A stretch of DNA of 64,000 bases from CAWFZT01 sp963820415. GTDB taxonomy: Bacteria; Chloroflexota; Anaerolineae; Anaerolineales; Anaerolineaceae. Within the stretch, counting starts at the first letter, position 1; every line of letters begins with the position of its first letter. The notes below the pieces were generated by a model that saw nothing but the letters and a program-made list of their open reading frames with translations, searched no databases and had not been told where the DNA came from. A program made the translations under genes and the position numbers. Positions 1-8,679 of this stretch are shown here, piece by piece. Where the stretch lies: assembly GCA_963820415.1 (NCBI GenBank), contig CAWFZT010000005.1, positions 271,304 to 335,303 of the forward strand, written 5' to 3'.

Positions 1-1574
1 AACCTCCTCAGTGTCAAAAGGACCATGATCAATGCGGCGATTCCAGAGATCACGGATGCAACCGGGGTTTCTTGCTGGATATTAGCCAGGTCATCCGGCA
101 GAGGTTTAGCCGCAGGCAACGGCCCCAATGTATTGAAACTTACCAGGGTGCCGCCAGTGCCAAACCATAACAGTCCTGTGTCATCCAGATAGAGTGCATA
201 AACGCCGTCAGTTCCACGTTCTGTGACCTGGTATGTCGAGAAAAAAGTCCATTTCCCATTCTCGCGCACAGCCAGGCCTGTTTTCGTATCTGAAAAAGCC
301 ACCCAAAGACGACCTTTCTGATCGAAAAGTAAGGCTTTTAAAGATGCATCGCTTGGGGACGGAATATTTTCAATTTCCCAAGACTTCCCGCTATAGTGAA
401 GACTATAATATACTGAATCATCCACAACAAAATCATGCACAACAAACCAGGGGAACCCTTGTCTATCAAAAGTTATTGCCTCTGCAGAAGCATAAGGACT
501 AAACGTCGAGGAAAAATCGTGGATAATCCACGCTTCATTCTCAGATTTACTCGAAATTTGAAATCCATTCTCAAAATGCGAGGCCCATAACTTCCCGTCC
601 GGTCCAAAGCCAAGCCATATATTGTTTTGCGGGTTGAAGACCTGCTCAGGATTTTCTTCTTCCAAAAGTCGGTAGTTTATAGAGTCAACTGAATCGACAC
701 AATACCATACACGCCCCTCTCGATCGACCGTCTCTAATACCGTCCCAGTGGCTGTTGTTTTTTGGGGCCCATTTTCGTCGATCAGAAAAATATTGGGACT
801 TGAGTAAGAACTGACCCATAAACGCCCTTTCCTGTCAAATTCAATCTTACTAATGTCTTCATTTTCAAAATACCCCTGCCAGGATTTTCCATCAAAGCGT
901 TGTAACCGATTGTATTCCCCTCCTATCCACAAGGTGCCTTGTTTGTCTTTGCGGATCGCATAAATTCTAGAAGTTTCTGGTGTTTGGGTAATAGACCATC
1001 TGGAAGTTTCCATCAAAGTATCCTTCAGTTTCTTCCGGGAATCGGCTTTTTGCCAGGTTGCCAACAGTGTCATAATGAAAATCCCGATCAGCATGATGCT
1101 AAAAATTGAGGCTACCATCAACAGCCCATCAATCGGGATCTGCCCTGTAAAAAATGGAAAGGATTTAGCTTTTGGTATTTTCTCAAGCCATGCACCCAAT
1201 CCGCCTCCCATCCGGGCAAAAATTATGCTGACTGTTGCCCCGAGAAATAACAAAAGCAAGTCTCTAAATGTCCTGGCCATTGTGTCACCTCCATACATTG
1301 CAGAGGCTGATAAAGCCACCAAACCAAATAATCCCAGGATACATAAGGCAGGTAATACAGCCAGGATCGCTTTTATCCAACTCACTGCAAATGGAAAAAC
1401 CAGGTTTATCAGGAAATGGAGAATAAACAGGCACAGGACCAAAAAGAGTACATAGTTGATTTTTGCCAATTGACTGATCGGATGAAAAATTAGTAAGACA
1501 CAGCCAGCGGGAGGGAGTAAACAAGCCATAAATCCGCGGAACCAGACAGAGAGCATTACCTTCTTGATCCACAT
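1..1574 (-). CDS. Membrane-anchored beta-propeller (two-component-regulator-propeller-like) protein, 3' end beyond window
   Basis: One open frame runs from an ATG at 1574 to the left window edge without a stop, about 524 visible residues. The ATG follows an AAAGGGG-type ribosome site. The first ~170 residues hold several hydrophobic segments (for example around FRGFMACLLPPAGCVLLIF and VAWLEK-flanking stretches), read as four or so membrane helices. After that come repeated sensor-propeller blades with the signature of an aromatic or DKxG turn followed by LW(I/V)G, for example IRKDKQGTLWIGG, FDRKGRLWVS, DREGRVWY and LDDTGLLWFGTG. A further hydrophobic segment (VISGIAALIMVLLTL) lies at the window edge. 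Such propellers are the sensor part of hybrid histidine kinases, but no kinase domain is visible, so a signalling role is inference. The next gene upstream (TPR protein) is on the same strand. Confidence 0.7.
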   Translation of the reverse strand, partial: MWIKKVMLSVWFRGFMACLLPPAGCVLLIFHPISQLAKINYVLFLVLCLFILHFLINLVFPFAVSWIKAILAVLPALCILGLFGLVALSASAMYGGDTMARTFRDLLLLFLGATVSIIFARMGGGLGAWLEKIPKAKSFPFFTGQIPIDGLLMVASIFSIMLIGIFIMTLLATWQKADSRKKLKDTLMETSRWSITQTPETSRIYAIRKDKQGTLWIGGEYNRLQRFDGKSWQGYFENEDISKIEFDRKGRLWVSSYSSPNIFLIDENGPQKTTATGTVLETVDREGRVWYCVDSVDSINYRLLEEENPEQVFNPQNNIWLGFGPDGKLWASHFENGFQISSKSENEAWIIHDFSSTFSPYASAEAITFDRQGFPWFVVHDFVVDDSVYYSLHYSGKSWEIENIPSPSDASLKALLFDQKGRLWVAFSDTKTGLAVRENGKWTFFSTYQVTERGTDGVYALYLDDTGLLWFGTGGTLVSFNTLGPLPAAKPLPDDLANIQQETPVASVISGIAALIMVLLTLRR

Positions 1575-1626
1575 GTACCGCCCCTTTCTCGAAAAACTAT
1601 TGATTTGTGGCTACATTTCGTATCAG

Positions 1627-2756
1627 TTACTCTGCTCCTAGTTTTTCTAATTCGTGCTCTGCCTCCTGGCAAAGCGTGGAGTTGCCGCATAGCTCCAGGA
1701 CTTTCTTGAAGTCTGCGGTTGCATTTTGAATGTCGCCTTTGTCAACATATACGAGCCCACGGTCGAAGTAAACCTGGGCTTCGTCAGGTATTAGTTGGAT
1801 GGCTTGATCGAAGTCACTTATGGCGCGATCGAATTCGCCTTTCGTATAATATGCATACCCACGATTGACATAAGCTGCCGCGAAATCGGGATTGATCTGG
1901 ATGGCTTTATCGTAATCGCTGATGGCGCTGTCGAGATCACCTTTCATCTGATAGGCAATCCCACGATTGTAATAAGCTTCGGTGTAATCAGGTTTGAGCT
2001 GGATGGCTTGATCGTAATTTCTGATGGCGCTGTCGAGATCACCTTTGTTATCATAGGCAATTCCACGACTGTAATAAGCCTCGACGTCATCGAGATTGAT
2101 CTGGATGGCTTTATCGTAATCGCTGATGGCGCGATCGTGATCACCTTTGGCCTCATAAGCAATCCCTCGATTTAGATAAGCTCCAGGAAAATCGGGGTTT
2201 AGCTGTATAACTTTATCCAAATCACTGATAGCACGGTCGAGGTCGCCTTTTATATCATAGGAAACCCCACAATTGTAATAAGCCTTGACATAATCAGGTT
2301 TGAGCTGGATGGCTTTATCGTAATCGTGAATGGCACTGTCGAGATCGCCTTTGTTTGAAAAGGCGAGCCCACAATTGAAGTAAGGTTCGGCTCCGTTTGG
2401 ATCGAGCTGGATGGCTTTATCGTAATCGTTGATGGCGCGGTCGTGATCTCCTTTGTCATCATAGGCATTCCCTCGATTGTTATAAGCCTCGGCGTAATCG
2501 GGTTTAAGCTGGATAGCTTTATCGAAACAACTGATAGCACCGTCGAGGTTACCATTCGTATAGTATGTTTTACCAAGATTGTTATAAGCCAAGGGCAGAA
2601 TGGGCAGGATGACGATTACGCATAGAAAGGTAATGATTAAAACGCCAATAGAGCCGCGATCAGGATCCAAAAAATACGCTTCTTCCTCTGAGTTCTTCCA
2701 GATGAAACTTCATTTCCAACGACTGGTGTGGGTTCCTTATACTGTAGGTCCATCAT
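1627..2756 (-). CDS. TPR-repeat membrane protein with probable N-terminal frameshift
   Basis: The main frame (TTG at 2670 to stop at 1627) encodes nine consecutive 34-residue TPR units of the pattern AYYNRGIAYDNKGDLDSAI plus DYDKAIQLKPDY, and ends with a short helix rich in E and K. TPR arrays are protein-protein interaction scaffolds. A better start lies upstream in another frame: ATGATG at 2756-2751 behind a strong AGGGGAGGG site, encoding a basic segment and a hydrophobic start (RKKRIFWILIAALLAF), which hits a stop at 2639-2637. The TPR frame continues the same hydrophobic helix (ITFLCVIVILPILPLAY). Losing one T in the run at 2642-2639 would explain this, so I take 2756 as the original start. 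Whether this is a real mutation, programmed slippage or an assembly error cannot be decided here. Confidence 0.75.
1690..2600 (-). repeat. 102-bp tandem coding repeats (TPR units)
   Basis: About nine diverged 102-bp direct repeats underlie the TPR protein; phrases such as ctggatggctttatcgtaat recur every ~102 bp. This is coding repetition, and the apparent ORFs in other frames here are shadows of it. Confidence 0.85.
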
Positions 2757-2914
2757 TTTCCCTCCCCTGGTAATTTCCCACCGATGAAGCCATCTCCCCG
2801 TCTTTAAAAATAATAACCACCGACAAATTGTCAGCGGCTTTGGTAAGTGCCTGATTGATTTCGGGTTATTTACCCGGAACTCCCGAAGTTCGTGCGTGTT
2901 TCAGCAAATCCCCG
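2737..2914 (-). pseudogene. 3' remnant of a PP2C-type protein phosphatase
   Basis: A minus-strand frame reads ALTKAADNLSVVIIF and stops at 2739-2737. The pattern A-x-DN-x-(T/S)VV-x-(I/V) is the characteristic C-terminal strand of PPM/PP2C phosphatases. Upstream the frame contains a stop (after GVPGK) and no start, so only a decayed 3' fragment survives. Its end overlaps the ribosome site and first codons of the TPR gene. The family assignment rests on this short motif only. Confidence 0.35.
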
Positions 2915-3134
2915 CCTTTATATAATTATACGGCTGATTCTAAGTAAAAACAATAGACTTGTCTATACCAATATTGGTTGGTGACTTTTAAGCCACCAGC
3001 CGTGGTGATTTTACAATCCCATAAGTCCCTACAGGGGCCAGTCTTGATCAAAACCCACCAGGAATGGAATAGACATCAGGCGTACCAAAAAAGGCTTGCC
3101 AATATTTTCTATCCTGATATACTCATAACATCTA

Positions 3135-3232
3135 AGCCTGACTGAGGCATGAACTCGAGGCGACTGTAAAAGGTCACCTCGGGTTTGTTATTTTACGTTA
3201 CGGTGGCGGTTAACACCGGTGAGGTGCCTTCA
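3135..3232 (+). repeat. Structured two-copy element, copy A
   Basis: About 98 bp that recur at 6548-6644 with high identity. It contains a 9-bp stem with one mismatch (3156-3164 against 3173-3181, loop TGTAAAAG) followed by a T-rich stretch, then a second dyad around AACACCGGTGAGGTG. A -10-like TATACT lies just upstream. It could be a small RNA, a regulatory leader or a miniature mobile repeat. No reading frame is conserved between the copies. Confidence 0.6.
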
Positions 3233-3293
3233 TGGTGATGTCTTTGTTATAAGCTGCGACGAGGGTCATAGGTTTTTTTCTATCCAGATATAG

Positions 3294-3491
3294 ATGACAC
3301 AACGAGTGGTTGAGGTTTTACGCTCGTATGATATCCTTCCCCTAATCACACCGCCGAAGACGGCGGGCGCAGCCCGAAAAACCTTCCTCTTGCGGTATCT
3401 AGACAGCCTCAAGATCAGCCGGGCAGCAGTCAGCTGGCGCCTCAAGACTATCTCTCGCCAGTTTGCCGCCCTGGACCTGCAAACAATCTAA
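3294..3491 (+). CDS. Small hypothetical protein (65 aa), doubtful
   Basis: ATG-started frame of 65 residues ending 22 bases before a good terminator. The C-terminal half (LKISRAAVSWRLKTI) resembles a helix-turn-helix-like segment such as that near the end of ImmA/IrrE-type peptidases, so it may be a gene remnant. There is no convincing ribosome site. The position just after the structured element and just before a terminator is the main reason for listing it. Confidence 0.3.
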   Translation: MTQRVVEVLRSYDILPLITPPKTAGAARKTFLLRYLDSLKISRAAVSWRLKTISRQFAALDLQTI

Positions 3492-3513
3492 TCTATTATT
3501 ATCATAATCTTAT

Positions 3514-3541
3514 AAGCCCCCGGGAAATAGGGGGCTTTTTT
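3514..3541 (+). terminator. Rho-independent terminator
   Basis: AAGCCCCC and GGGGGCTT form an 8-bp GC-rich stem around a short loop, followed by a run of T. It closes the transcript that covers the structured element and the 65-aa frame. Confidence 0.85.
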
Positions 3542-3762
3542 CTTTATCTATTAATTTCGATATAGTATCAAATTTAACAGCACTTACAAAAGAAAAATAC
3601 GAATGTAGTTTCATTAGATAGCGAAAAAAAATTTCGTTTTTAATGGTTCCTTTTTTTGGCGTGCTATGATGAAACTAGATATTTTTACTAGAATAATAAA
3701 TATTCAGTGATGATACTATTTTTATGAATTTCCAGGGGTTTTACAATGGGGAAAAACCGTTG

Positions 3763-4263
3763 ATGGACGAAGCTATCTCAGCCATACAAAAAGGGCAAAC
3801 AGAGCGAGCCATTAAATTCTTGGAAATAATCACACTAAAGGAACCTAATAATGAGGAGGCTTGGATGCAGCTTTCCAAGCTAGTTAAGTATCCTTGGCAA
3901 GAAGCAAAATGTCTAAACAAAGTAATTTCGATAAACCCGGATAACCTGACGGCTAGGCATAGATTGGAGCAAGTAGAAATTTTTCTTCAAGACAAAGAGA
4001 AAAATGGATCAGATTTGAGCTATCCTGTATCGGCTGGACCCTCACACGCGATTAGACCAAAGTTGAAAATTAGAGACAGTGATATACTCCCGGAACACGA
4101 TTGGACAGAAGCTATTCTAGATCTAGATTTCTCAGATGTTGGATCTTTTATTGGTTCTATTTTTATTTCTATTATTGGTTCTATGATCGTCTATATTATT
4201 CGGATGTTTATTGGGATGTTTTTTCGGTTTTTAGAAATCTTTCTTAATAAGCAAAAATCTTAG
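3763..4263 (+). CDS. TPR-like protein with C-terminal membrane helix
   Basis: The protein (166 aa from this start) begins MDEAISAIQKGQTERAIKF, a TPR-like helical hairpin pair, followed by a second one (EAKCLNKVISINPDNLTARH). A polar linker leads to a long hydrophobic C-terminal segment (FIGSIFISIIGSMIVYIIRM), predicted as one or two membrane helices. I chose the ATG at 3763 because GGGGAAA lies ten bases upstream; an in-frame ATG at 3724 has no ribosome site but would add 13 residues. Function unknown; probably a membrane-tethered scaffold. A terminator follows at 4342. Confidence 0.65.
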   Translation: MDEAISAIQKGQTERAIKFLEIITLKEPNNEEAWMQLSKLVKYPWQEAKCLNKVISINPDNLTARHRLEQVEIFLQDKEKNGSDLSYPVSAGPSHAIRPKLKIRDSDILPEHDWTEAILDLDFSDVGSFIGSIFISIIGSMIVYIIRMFIGMFFRFLEIFLNKQKS

Positions 4264-4341
4264 CGATAAAAAATGGGTTTCGAATTGAGTTTGCTAAGTG
4301 TAAAACTTGAAATCTTAAAACCAGTAAAGGGCAATCATGCT

Positions 4342-4367
4342 CCCCCGAGAAATCGGGGGCTTTTTTT
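4342..4367 (+). terminator. Rho-independent terminator
   Basis: CCCCCGA and TCGGGGG pair around a GAAA-type loop and are followed by CTTTTTTT. It lies 78 bases after the stop of the TPR/membrane protein. Confidence 0.9.
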
Positions 4368-4369
4368 GT

Positions 4370-5230
4370 CTTAACTTCTGGCTCTGACATCGTTTTATAT
4401 CCTAATCGTACTTTCAGGAGCAGGATATGAACGATCAGAGGGTTCTAAAGAAAATAATCACTCGTGTTGACCTCGTTTCCGAGGGGGAATGGCTCAGGTT
4501 CAGCCAATGGTTTTAGGGCTGGAACCCTGGCGATCGGCCGGCAGACCAAACCAGCGAGAAAGCCGACCAAAAGATGATGGGTAACCGTCACTACTGCTCC
4601 AGAAAGGACAAGGTAACAGTCTTCTTTTCTTGGATCACGTATTGTCATAGTTGATCGCCGGAAGTGGGAACAGGATTGCCGTGGACCACTTTTTCAGAAT
4701 TGCTTTTTGCTTAGCCATTCGTGATAGCCTAAATTTTGACAACTCCTTTCAATTGCAGTATTCATCCAGGGGTCGGGTTCGTAAATAAAAAAAACCTGGC
4801 ATTATTTTGAGCAAAAAAATTTTCCCCTCAATATAAAGTGAGATATTTTCCTTGAAAAGTGAACATGGGAGTATATTTACACCAAATGTAAGGCAAAAAT
4901 GAATATTTGCGAACGATGCACCCCCCCGAAAACATTTTCACCCTCTAATATCAGAGACTATCCTCGTGAAAACATTTTCAACTTCTAATGTCAGAGCCTA
5001 TATCCCCTTTCATGTCCTTTCAGTCTCCATGGTTAGTGATACCAATCTATCCCCGATCCTATAATGAATGGCATGAAAAACTAAGTCGAAAGATAAAAAC
5101 AACAGGGAGGAGACCGGCCTAATAGCGCTCTCCCACGTAAGAGACAAACAAATACAAAGAGGATTTATCTATTTTACAGAACGGGGACCCATCCAAGTCA
5201 CAACATCGAGGAAATCCGGCAAAAAAGCTG
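4370..5230. other. Gene-poor stretch
   Basis: No convincing gene. A 67-codon minus-strand frame (4445-4648) with no ribosome site is the longest candidate and I do not support it. The stretch holds the duplicated palindrome at 4927-4980. Just before the small gene at 5287, another frame (reading HNIEEIRQKSWDALKDVLPG, then a run of E) looks protein-like but has no start, so it may be the tail of a lost gene. Confidence 0.5.
4927..4980. repeat. Duplicated palindrome (operator-like), 40-bp spacing
   Basis: The palindrome TGAAAACATTTTCA (first copy starts with C) occurs at 4927-4940 and 4967-4980. Each copy is followed by a similar stretch (YTCTAATRTCAGAG). Two identical dyads one after the other are typical of repressor sites, but no promoter or target gene is obvious nearby. 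Confidence 0.4.
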
Positions 5231-5286
5231 GGATGCACTCAAGGACGTTTTACCTGGTATCGTTGACGAAGAGGAAGAAGAAAACA

Positions 5287-5469
5287 ATGATGAATACAGA
5301 TGGTGCCACCAAGCAACTCGCCAAGGAAATCAACGAGGAAATTAACGCCGATATCACCTTGCTTTGCCAAGCCGGTGGGGTTGGGACTATCACAATCGAA
5401 GTGAAGGATGGACACGTTTACGGGGTAGACCTGCACCTAACCAGGAGGCCTCGCAGGAAGAACAATTAG
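5287..5469 (+). CDS. Small hypothetical protein (60 aa)
   Basis: Starts at the first of two ATG codons (5287/5290) behind GAGGAAGAAG, giving MMNTDGATKQLAKEINEE and a C-terminal half ending in basic residues (TRRPRRKNN). The GGVGTITIEVKDGHVYGVDL section would form a beta hairpin. No family recognised. The frame is open upstream to 5233 but lacks a better start. Confidence 0.45.
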   Translation: MMNTDGATKQLAKEINEEINADITLLCQAGGVGTITIEVKDGHVYGVDLHLTRRPRRKNN

Positions 5470-5602
5470 GATAGCCTGAAACAGAAAGGCGTTGTATCTT
5501 TCTCCGCCCACCGCCAATTGGGAAAGAGACGAGGAATATCATAAAGATATTGCTCGTCAGTACTGGTAAATCGGGTGGGTCTCGAACCTCAAACCAACCA
5601 AT

Positions 5603-6265
5603 TCATAGTTTAGGAGTCGGGGTAGGCGTGACCGGTGCAGCGACTTTAATCTTGAGGTATACCGGCTCTTTAAAGTTGGTGCGGTTTTCGTTGGACATCA
5701 CCCAATTACTACGAAAACTTCCTGGATTGGCAGGCGCCTTCATATGGATGCTGATGTCGATCTCCCCTCCAGGCAGTACTTCTCGACCTATGGAGATCTC
5801 CTTGGGAGCGCCAAAGGTATCACCGCTGTAATAGCGAAGCAGGTATCCAGCCGTCCAGGTAGAGGTGCCTGTATTTTTCAGGGTCCAGGTCATGGTAAAG
5901 ACCTCGCCGGGTGCAAAGATGGTGTCATCTGCAATTGATTGGGCGACCCATTGGGCCTGGTTTACGGTTCCCGGCTTTGGCGTCCCACTGGTCAGAGTTA
6001 CCGTTTCGCTGGGCGGTGGGCTGGCTGTCAGGCTTGGGGTGAAGGTAGGCAGGTTCGTGGCTGTTAGACTCGAAAGAGGGGTGACAGAAGGCGTCAAGGC
6101 AAGTGCCCGGGTAACCTGTGCCAGCACTGTGGCGGCGACCTCCGTGCGGAAGGGATTCAGGTCGAGGGTTGGCGTGCTGGTTGGAACCGTAGGACTACAA
6201 GCAGCTAACCACAGCAAACTCAACAACACTCCAATTACGCTTAGAGTTCTTTTTTTGTGTGCCAT
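5603..6265 (-). CDS. Lipoprotein with NBR1-type Ig-like domain
   Basis: 220 aa. N-terminal signal peptide with a lipobox (LLWLAAC), then a long T/P/S-rich linker (to about residue 95) and an Ig-like domain. That domain carries the hallmarks of the NBR1 'next to BRCA1' family: DDTIFAPGEVFTMTWTLKN, TGTSTWTAGYLLRYYSGD, and SFRSNWVMSNENRTNF. It is expected to be anchored outside the membrane with the beta-sandwich exposed; partners are unknown. A short T/P tail ends the protein. Start ATG at 6265 follows AAGGAAGAG. It appears monocistronic. Confidence 0.85.
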   Translation of the reverse strand: MAHKKRTLSVIGVLLSLLWLAACSPTVPTSTPTLDLNPFRTEVAATVLAQVTRALALTPSVTPLSSLTATNLPTFTPSLTASPPPSETVTLTSGTPKPGTVNQAQWVAQSIADDTIFAPGEVFTMTWTLKNTGTSTWTAGYLLRYYSGDTFGAPKEISIGREVLPGGEIDISIHMKAPANPGSFRSNWVMSNENRTNFKEPVYLKIKVAAPVTPTPTPKL

Positions 6266-6269
6266 AGGG

Positions 6270-6547
6270 CTCTTCCTTTGTAGGTGCTGGTAAGACCGCT
6301 GCCAGCCTGGGGATCTTCCTGAATTGATTCTGCGTTAGCTAAAAGGAATTGTCAAGAGTGTCCTAAGGAAATTCTTTGATACAACATGGTCCCTGATAGG
6401 ACCTTGGTAGAATATAAAGATGAACCGAAAATTATACGAATTTTTTCACACTTCACAGTGATTTTCACCGTATAACTTACATATCAAGATGTAACATAAA
6501 ATAACCTCTATTCAATTAAAACTAACCCGTTATAATCATAAAAGTAT
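6270..6547. other. AT-rich intergenic region
   Basis: No gene seen. A TATAAT at 6531-6536 lies just before copy B of the structured element and may be its -10 box. The -35 region is weak. Confidence 0.4.
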
Positions 6548-6644
6548 AGCCTAACTGAGGCATGATCCCGAGGCGACTGTAAAAGGTCACTTGGGTTTTT
6601 TATTTTACGCTACAGTGGCGGTCAACACCGGTGAGGTGCCTTCA
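6548..6644 (+). repeat. Structured two-copy element, copy B
   Basis: Near-identical to 3135-3232: same order of ACTGAGGCATGA, GAGGCGACTGTAAAAGGTCAC, T-rich tract, and CACCGGTGAGGTGCC. A TATAAT box begins 17 bases upstream, in the same place as TATACT in copy A, which favours a transcribed element. The 75-codon frame starting at 6591 inside it is not conserved in copy A and is not accepted. Confidence 0.6.
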
Positions 6645-6934
6645 AAGTCGTCAGGGAAATCCCAATTGCGGTATTTAGTGGCACAAAAGAGAAGGAAAAT
6701 AGGTATATCTCCTATGAGAGCTTTTGCTATGGCAGGAAATAATCTAGGGTTTTGCTATAGATTTCTCCAAAATCTAGAAATTCAATCAGATTGTGGTACA
6801 GAACGATTAGTCCTTTGATACTGATTTAGTAAATTCGGACTTACGCAAGACCGTAATTGTCAGCATCCTGTTTTTATGGTTGTTAAATGCCCAAATAAAT
6901 GATGAAAACTTTTTGTTACCTTTAATACACTACC

Positions 6935-6995
6935 GCCCAACACTAGGGTTGAGCGTCGGCCTGTTAGAGCCATCCGTTCGAAAGAATTGTTAGCC
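6935..6995 (-). repeat. Integron attC-like recombination site
   Basis: On the minus strand the 61 bases begin GGCTAACAATTC, directly over the TAA stop of the preceding gene, and end CTCAACCCTAGTGTTGGGC. This matches the layout of class 1 integron attC sites (YTAACAATTC at the 5' end, then CTYAACYCNARYGTTRGRY at the 3' end with the GTTRRRY core). Size is right for a short attC. The inner stem is imperfect and no integrase is in the window, so the call is by pattern only. Confidence 0.45.
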
Positions 6996-7550
6996 GCTCC
7001 GGTTAAACCGATACCACATGATGTCCTCGTACTGAACCGGATGAATGAGGTTATTGAATTCGTCTTCGATGTGCTTGGCAACCAATTTTTGAAGGGCGTA
7101 ATATTCAGGCTTATTTACTGCCTGGATAGTTTTGACTTTGATGTTCTCTTTGGGGTACTCCTTTTTTAGGTTCTTCATCATTTCGTTATCGAGTGCCGCA
7201 TGAAGCAGAGGTAACAACTTCGCAGCTGATTCGCAATCTGGCAAATTACAATAGTAGACATAAACTTTCCCGACTACATTAAAAACCTTGGCAGCTTGGC
7301 CATATGAAGCACTCTGGCTCTTCTTTCTCGTAGAAATGTTCTTTATGAACCACTTGCAGAATTCCGAATGGACCTTCTCAAAAGCGTCTTTGCCTTCAAC
7401 GGCTGTGAGCAGACCGAGTGAATTCTCCAGTTTCTGCGCGATCTTTTGCTTTGACCCTTTTTCAAATACACGAATCATTGCAGAAAAAGTGATCGCCATA
7501 TCAATCACCATCTTTATTTTGATCTCAGACGCTTCATCCATTGGATTCAA
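6990..7550 (-). CDS. Hypothetical protein (cassette-like gene, 186 aa)
   Basis: Start is TTG at 7550 because AAGGAG lies six bases upstream; an ATG four codons later lacks such spacing. The protein is soluble and mostly helical, rich in K and E, with no recognised domain. Visible features are MVIDMAITFSAMIRVFEKG near the start and paired C and Y residues (YVYYCNLPDCESAAK). The stop codon overlaps an attC-like site and a second such site lies just upstream, so it has the arrangement of an integron gene cassette. Cassette proteins are often orphans, which fits the lack of recognition. Confidence 0.6.
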   Translation of the reverse strand: MNPMDEASEIKIKMVIDMAITFSAMIRVFEKGSKQKIAQKLENSLGLLTAVEGKDAFEKVHSEFCKWFIKNISTRKKSQSASYGQAAKVFNVVGKVYVYYCNLPDCESAAKLLPLLHAALDNEMMKNLKKEYPKENIKVKTIQAVNKPEYYALQKLVAKHIEDEFNNLIHPVQYEDIMWYRFNRSG

Positions 7551-7564
7551 AGCAATCTCCTTGT

Positions 7565-7699
7565 GCTCGCCTAAGGGGCTGGTTCAGTTGCACCGACTGG
7601 ACCAACGAAACTCCTACCCGGTGTCGCGCCATTTTCAGCAAATCACAATTGTCCGCAAGCGGCGAAACCGCAGTCCACTGGAGACAGTGTCGGGCAACT
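7565..7699 (-). repeat. Long attC-like (VCR-type) site between two genes
   Basis: About 135 bases that begin two bases after the stop of the 7701-8312 gene. The downstream end reads CCAGCCCCTTAGGCGAGC, very close to the end of Vibrio cholerae repeats (CCAGCCCCTTAGGCGGGC). Outer inverted arms AGTTGCCCGACACTG and CAGTCGGTGCAACT bracket the site, and a GCGGTTTCGCCGC hairpin sits inside. The VCR comparison is from memory. Confidence 0.45.
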
Positions 7700-7700
7700 C

Positions 7701-8312
7701 TCAAGTATTGCGCTCCTTGAGTTTTTCAGTGACCACATCAAGCCGTTCCAGCCATTCATCAAACATCTGTAAACGATGACGATGTTCTGGTGTCAGAGCA
7801 TTTGGATAAGCATTTCTCGGGACAAATTTGTCCAGGGTTTTCCATCTCTCGGCTTGTTCTCTATCCAATAAACCAATAATATTCCCTGTCTCTTCTCTCC
7901 AACTCAGATGCTCTTGCCACCATTGGTTTGCGCTATTATTGGTCAATAAGGCCGATCCTCTGTTTCTTAACTCAACTCCAGCGCGCCTGAGTTCACGCAA
8001 ATGGATTAGGACTCCGTCTCTATCCTGCTTGCTTTTCAGAGCTATAATAATTACGTTTTGTTCTTTGATTATTAAGAACGGTGCTCGTAAGAAATTAATT
8101 ATAAAGAGGGTAACAACAAATAGAATACCTCTAGTTAGCAGATCAACCGCAACTTCTCCAAAATACTGAATGGCCACCCCCCTTCCTAATATTTGCCACC
8201 GACCAAAGAATGTTGTGGCTGCATAAGCAAAGGCCGTAAACAATAATTTCTTGTCCCAAGATAAGAATATCTTGGTTTGTTCTAGTGCTTTTTTGCAAAT
8301 TTGTTTGAGCAT
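7701..8312 (-). CDS. Hypothetical membrane protein (cassette-like gene, 203 aa)
   Basis: ATG at 8312 behind AGGAA. Residues ~20-45 (LLFTAFAYAATTFFG) and ~65-85 (RGILFVVTLFIINFL) look like two membrane segments. The second half is a charged, Trp-containing helical cytosolic domain (WWQEHLSWREETGN, HRHRLQMFDEWLERLD). No family recognised. It ends against a VCR-like attC site, so it and the next gene appear to form a short cassette array. Confidence 0.6.
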   Translation of the reverse strand: MLKQICKKALEQTKIFLSWDKKLLFTAFAYAATTFFGRWQILGRGVAIQYFGEVAVDLLTRGILFVVTLFIINFLRAPFLIIKEQNVIIIALKSKQDRDGVLIHLRELRRAGVELRNRGSALLTNNSANQWWQEHLSWREETGNIIGLLDREQAERWKTLDKFVPRNAYPNALTPEHRHRLQMFDEWLERLDVVTEKLKERNT

Positions 8313-8679
8313 ATTTCCTAGATGCCTAGAATCTGGTCCAGAAGTACCCGTTCAATATTGATTATACGGACTTTTGATATGCTGCAATTATGCCGTAATA
8401 TTGCCTTCTCATGACCGGATACTGCAAATAAGTCATGATATTCGCTGTTGACCAGAATCTAACTTCTGCTCCCCAAATCTATTATAGCTAGCTTTTCTAA
8501 AAGATAATAAGAATGATCAACACCTTTTATTTAGTCTTATATGCTAATTACCAACCAAACAATTCGGACCAATTCCATTATTAGTAGATCGCTCCTATTC
8601 CATTTAGAGCTAAAGTCTAGAACACGTTTCCTTCCATATCCTTCAGAAATGGTCTGTACTACCCTTTTTTCCCTCATGG
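8313..8679. other. AT-rich intergenic region
   Basis: No gene, hairpin or repeat recognised. It separates the divergent cassette-like genes and the HTH gene. Confidence 0.4.

Noticed and set aside
1690..2600. CRISPR array
   Set aside because: The regular repeats are 102 bp, without unique spacers, and translate to TPR units.
1795..2625. ORFs of 60-126 aa on both strands within the TPR region
   Set aside because: They are shadow frames of the repeated coding sequence with isoleucine- and threonine-rich nonsense composition.
4445..4648. 67-aa minus-strand ORF
   Set aside because: No ribosome site, no recognisable motif, odd composition in its second half.
6591..6818. 75-aa ORF starting inside the structured element
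   Set aside because: The frame is not conserved in the second copy of the element and has no ribosome site.
6900..8320. Complete integron
   Set aside because: No tyrosine recombinase of the IntI type or attI-like promoter region is visible in the window.
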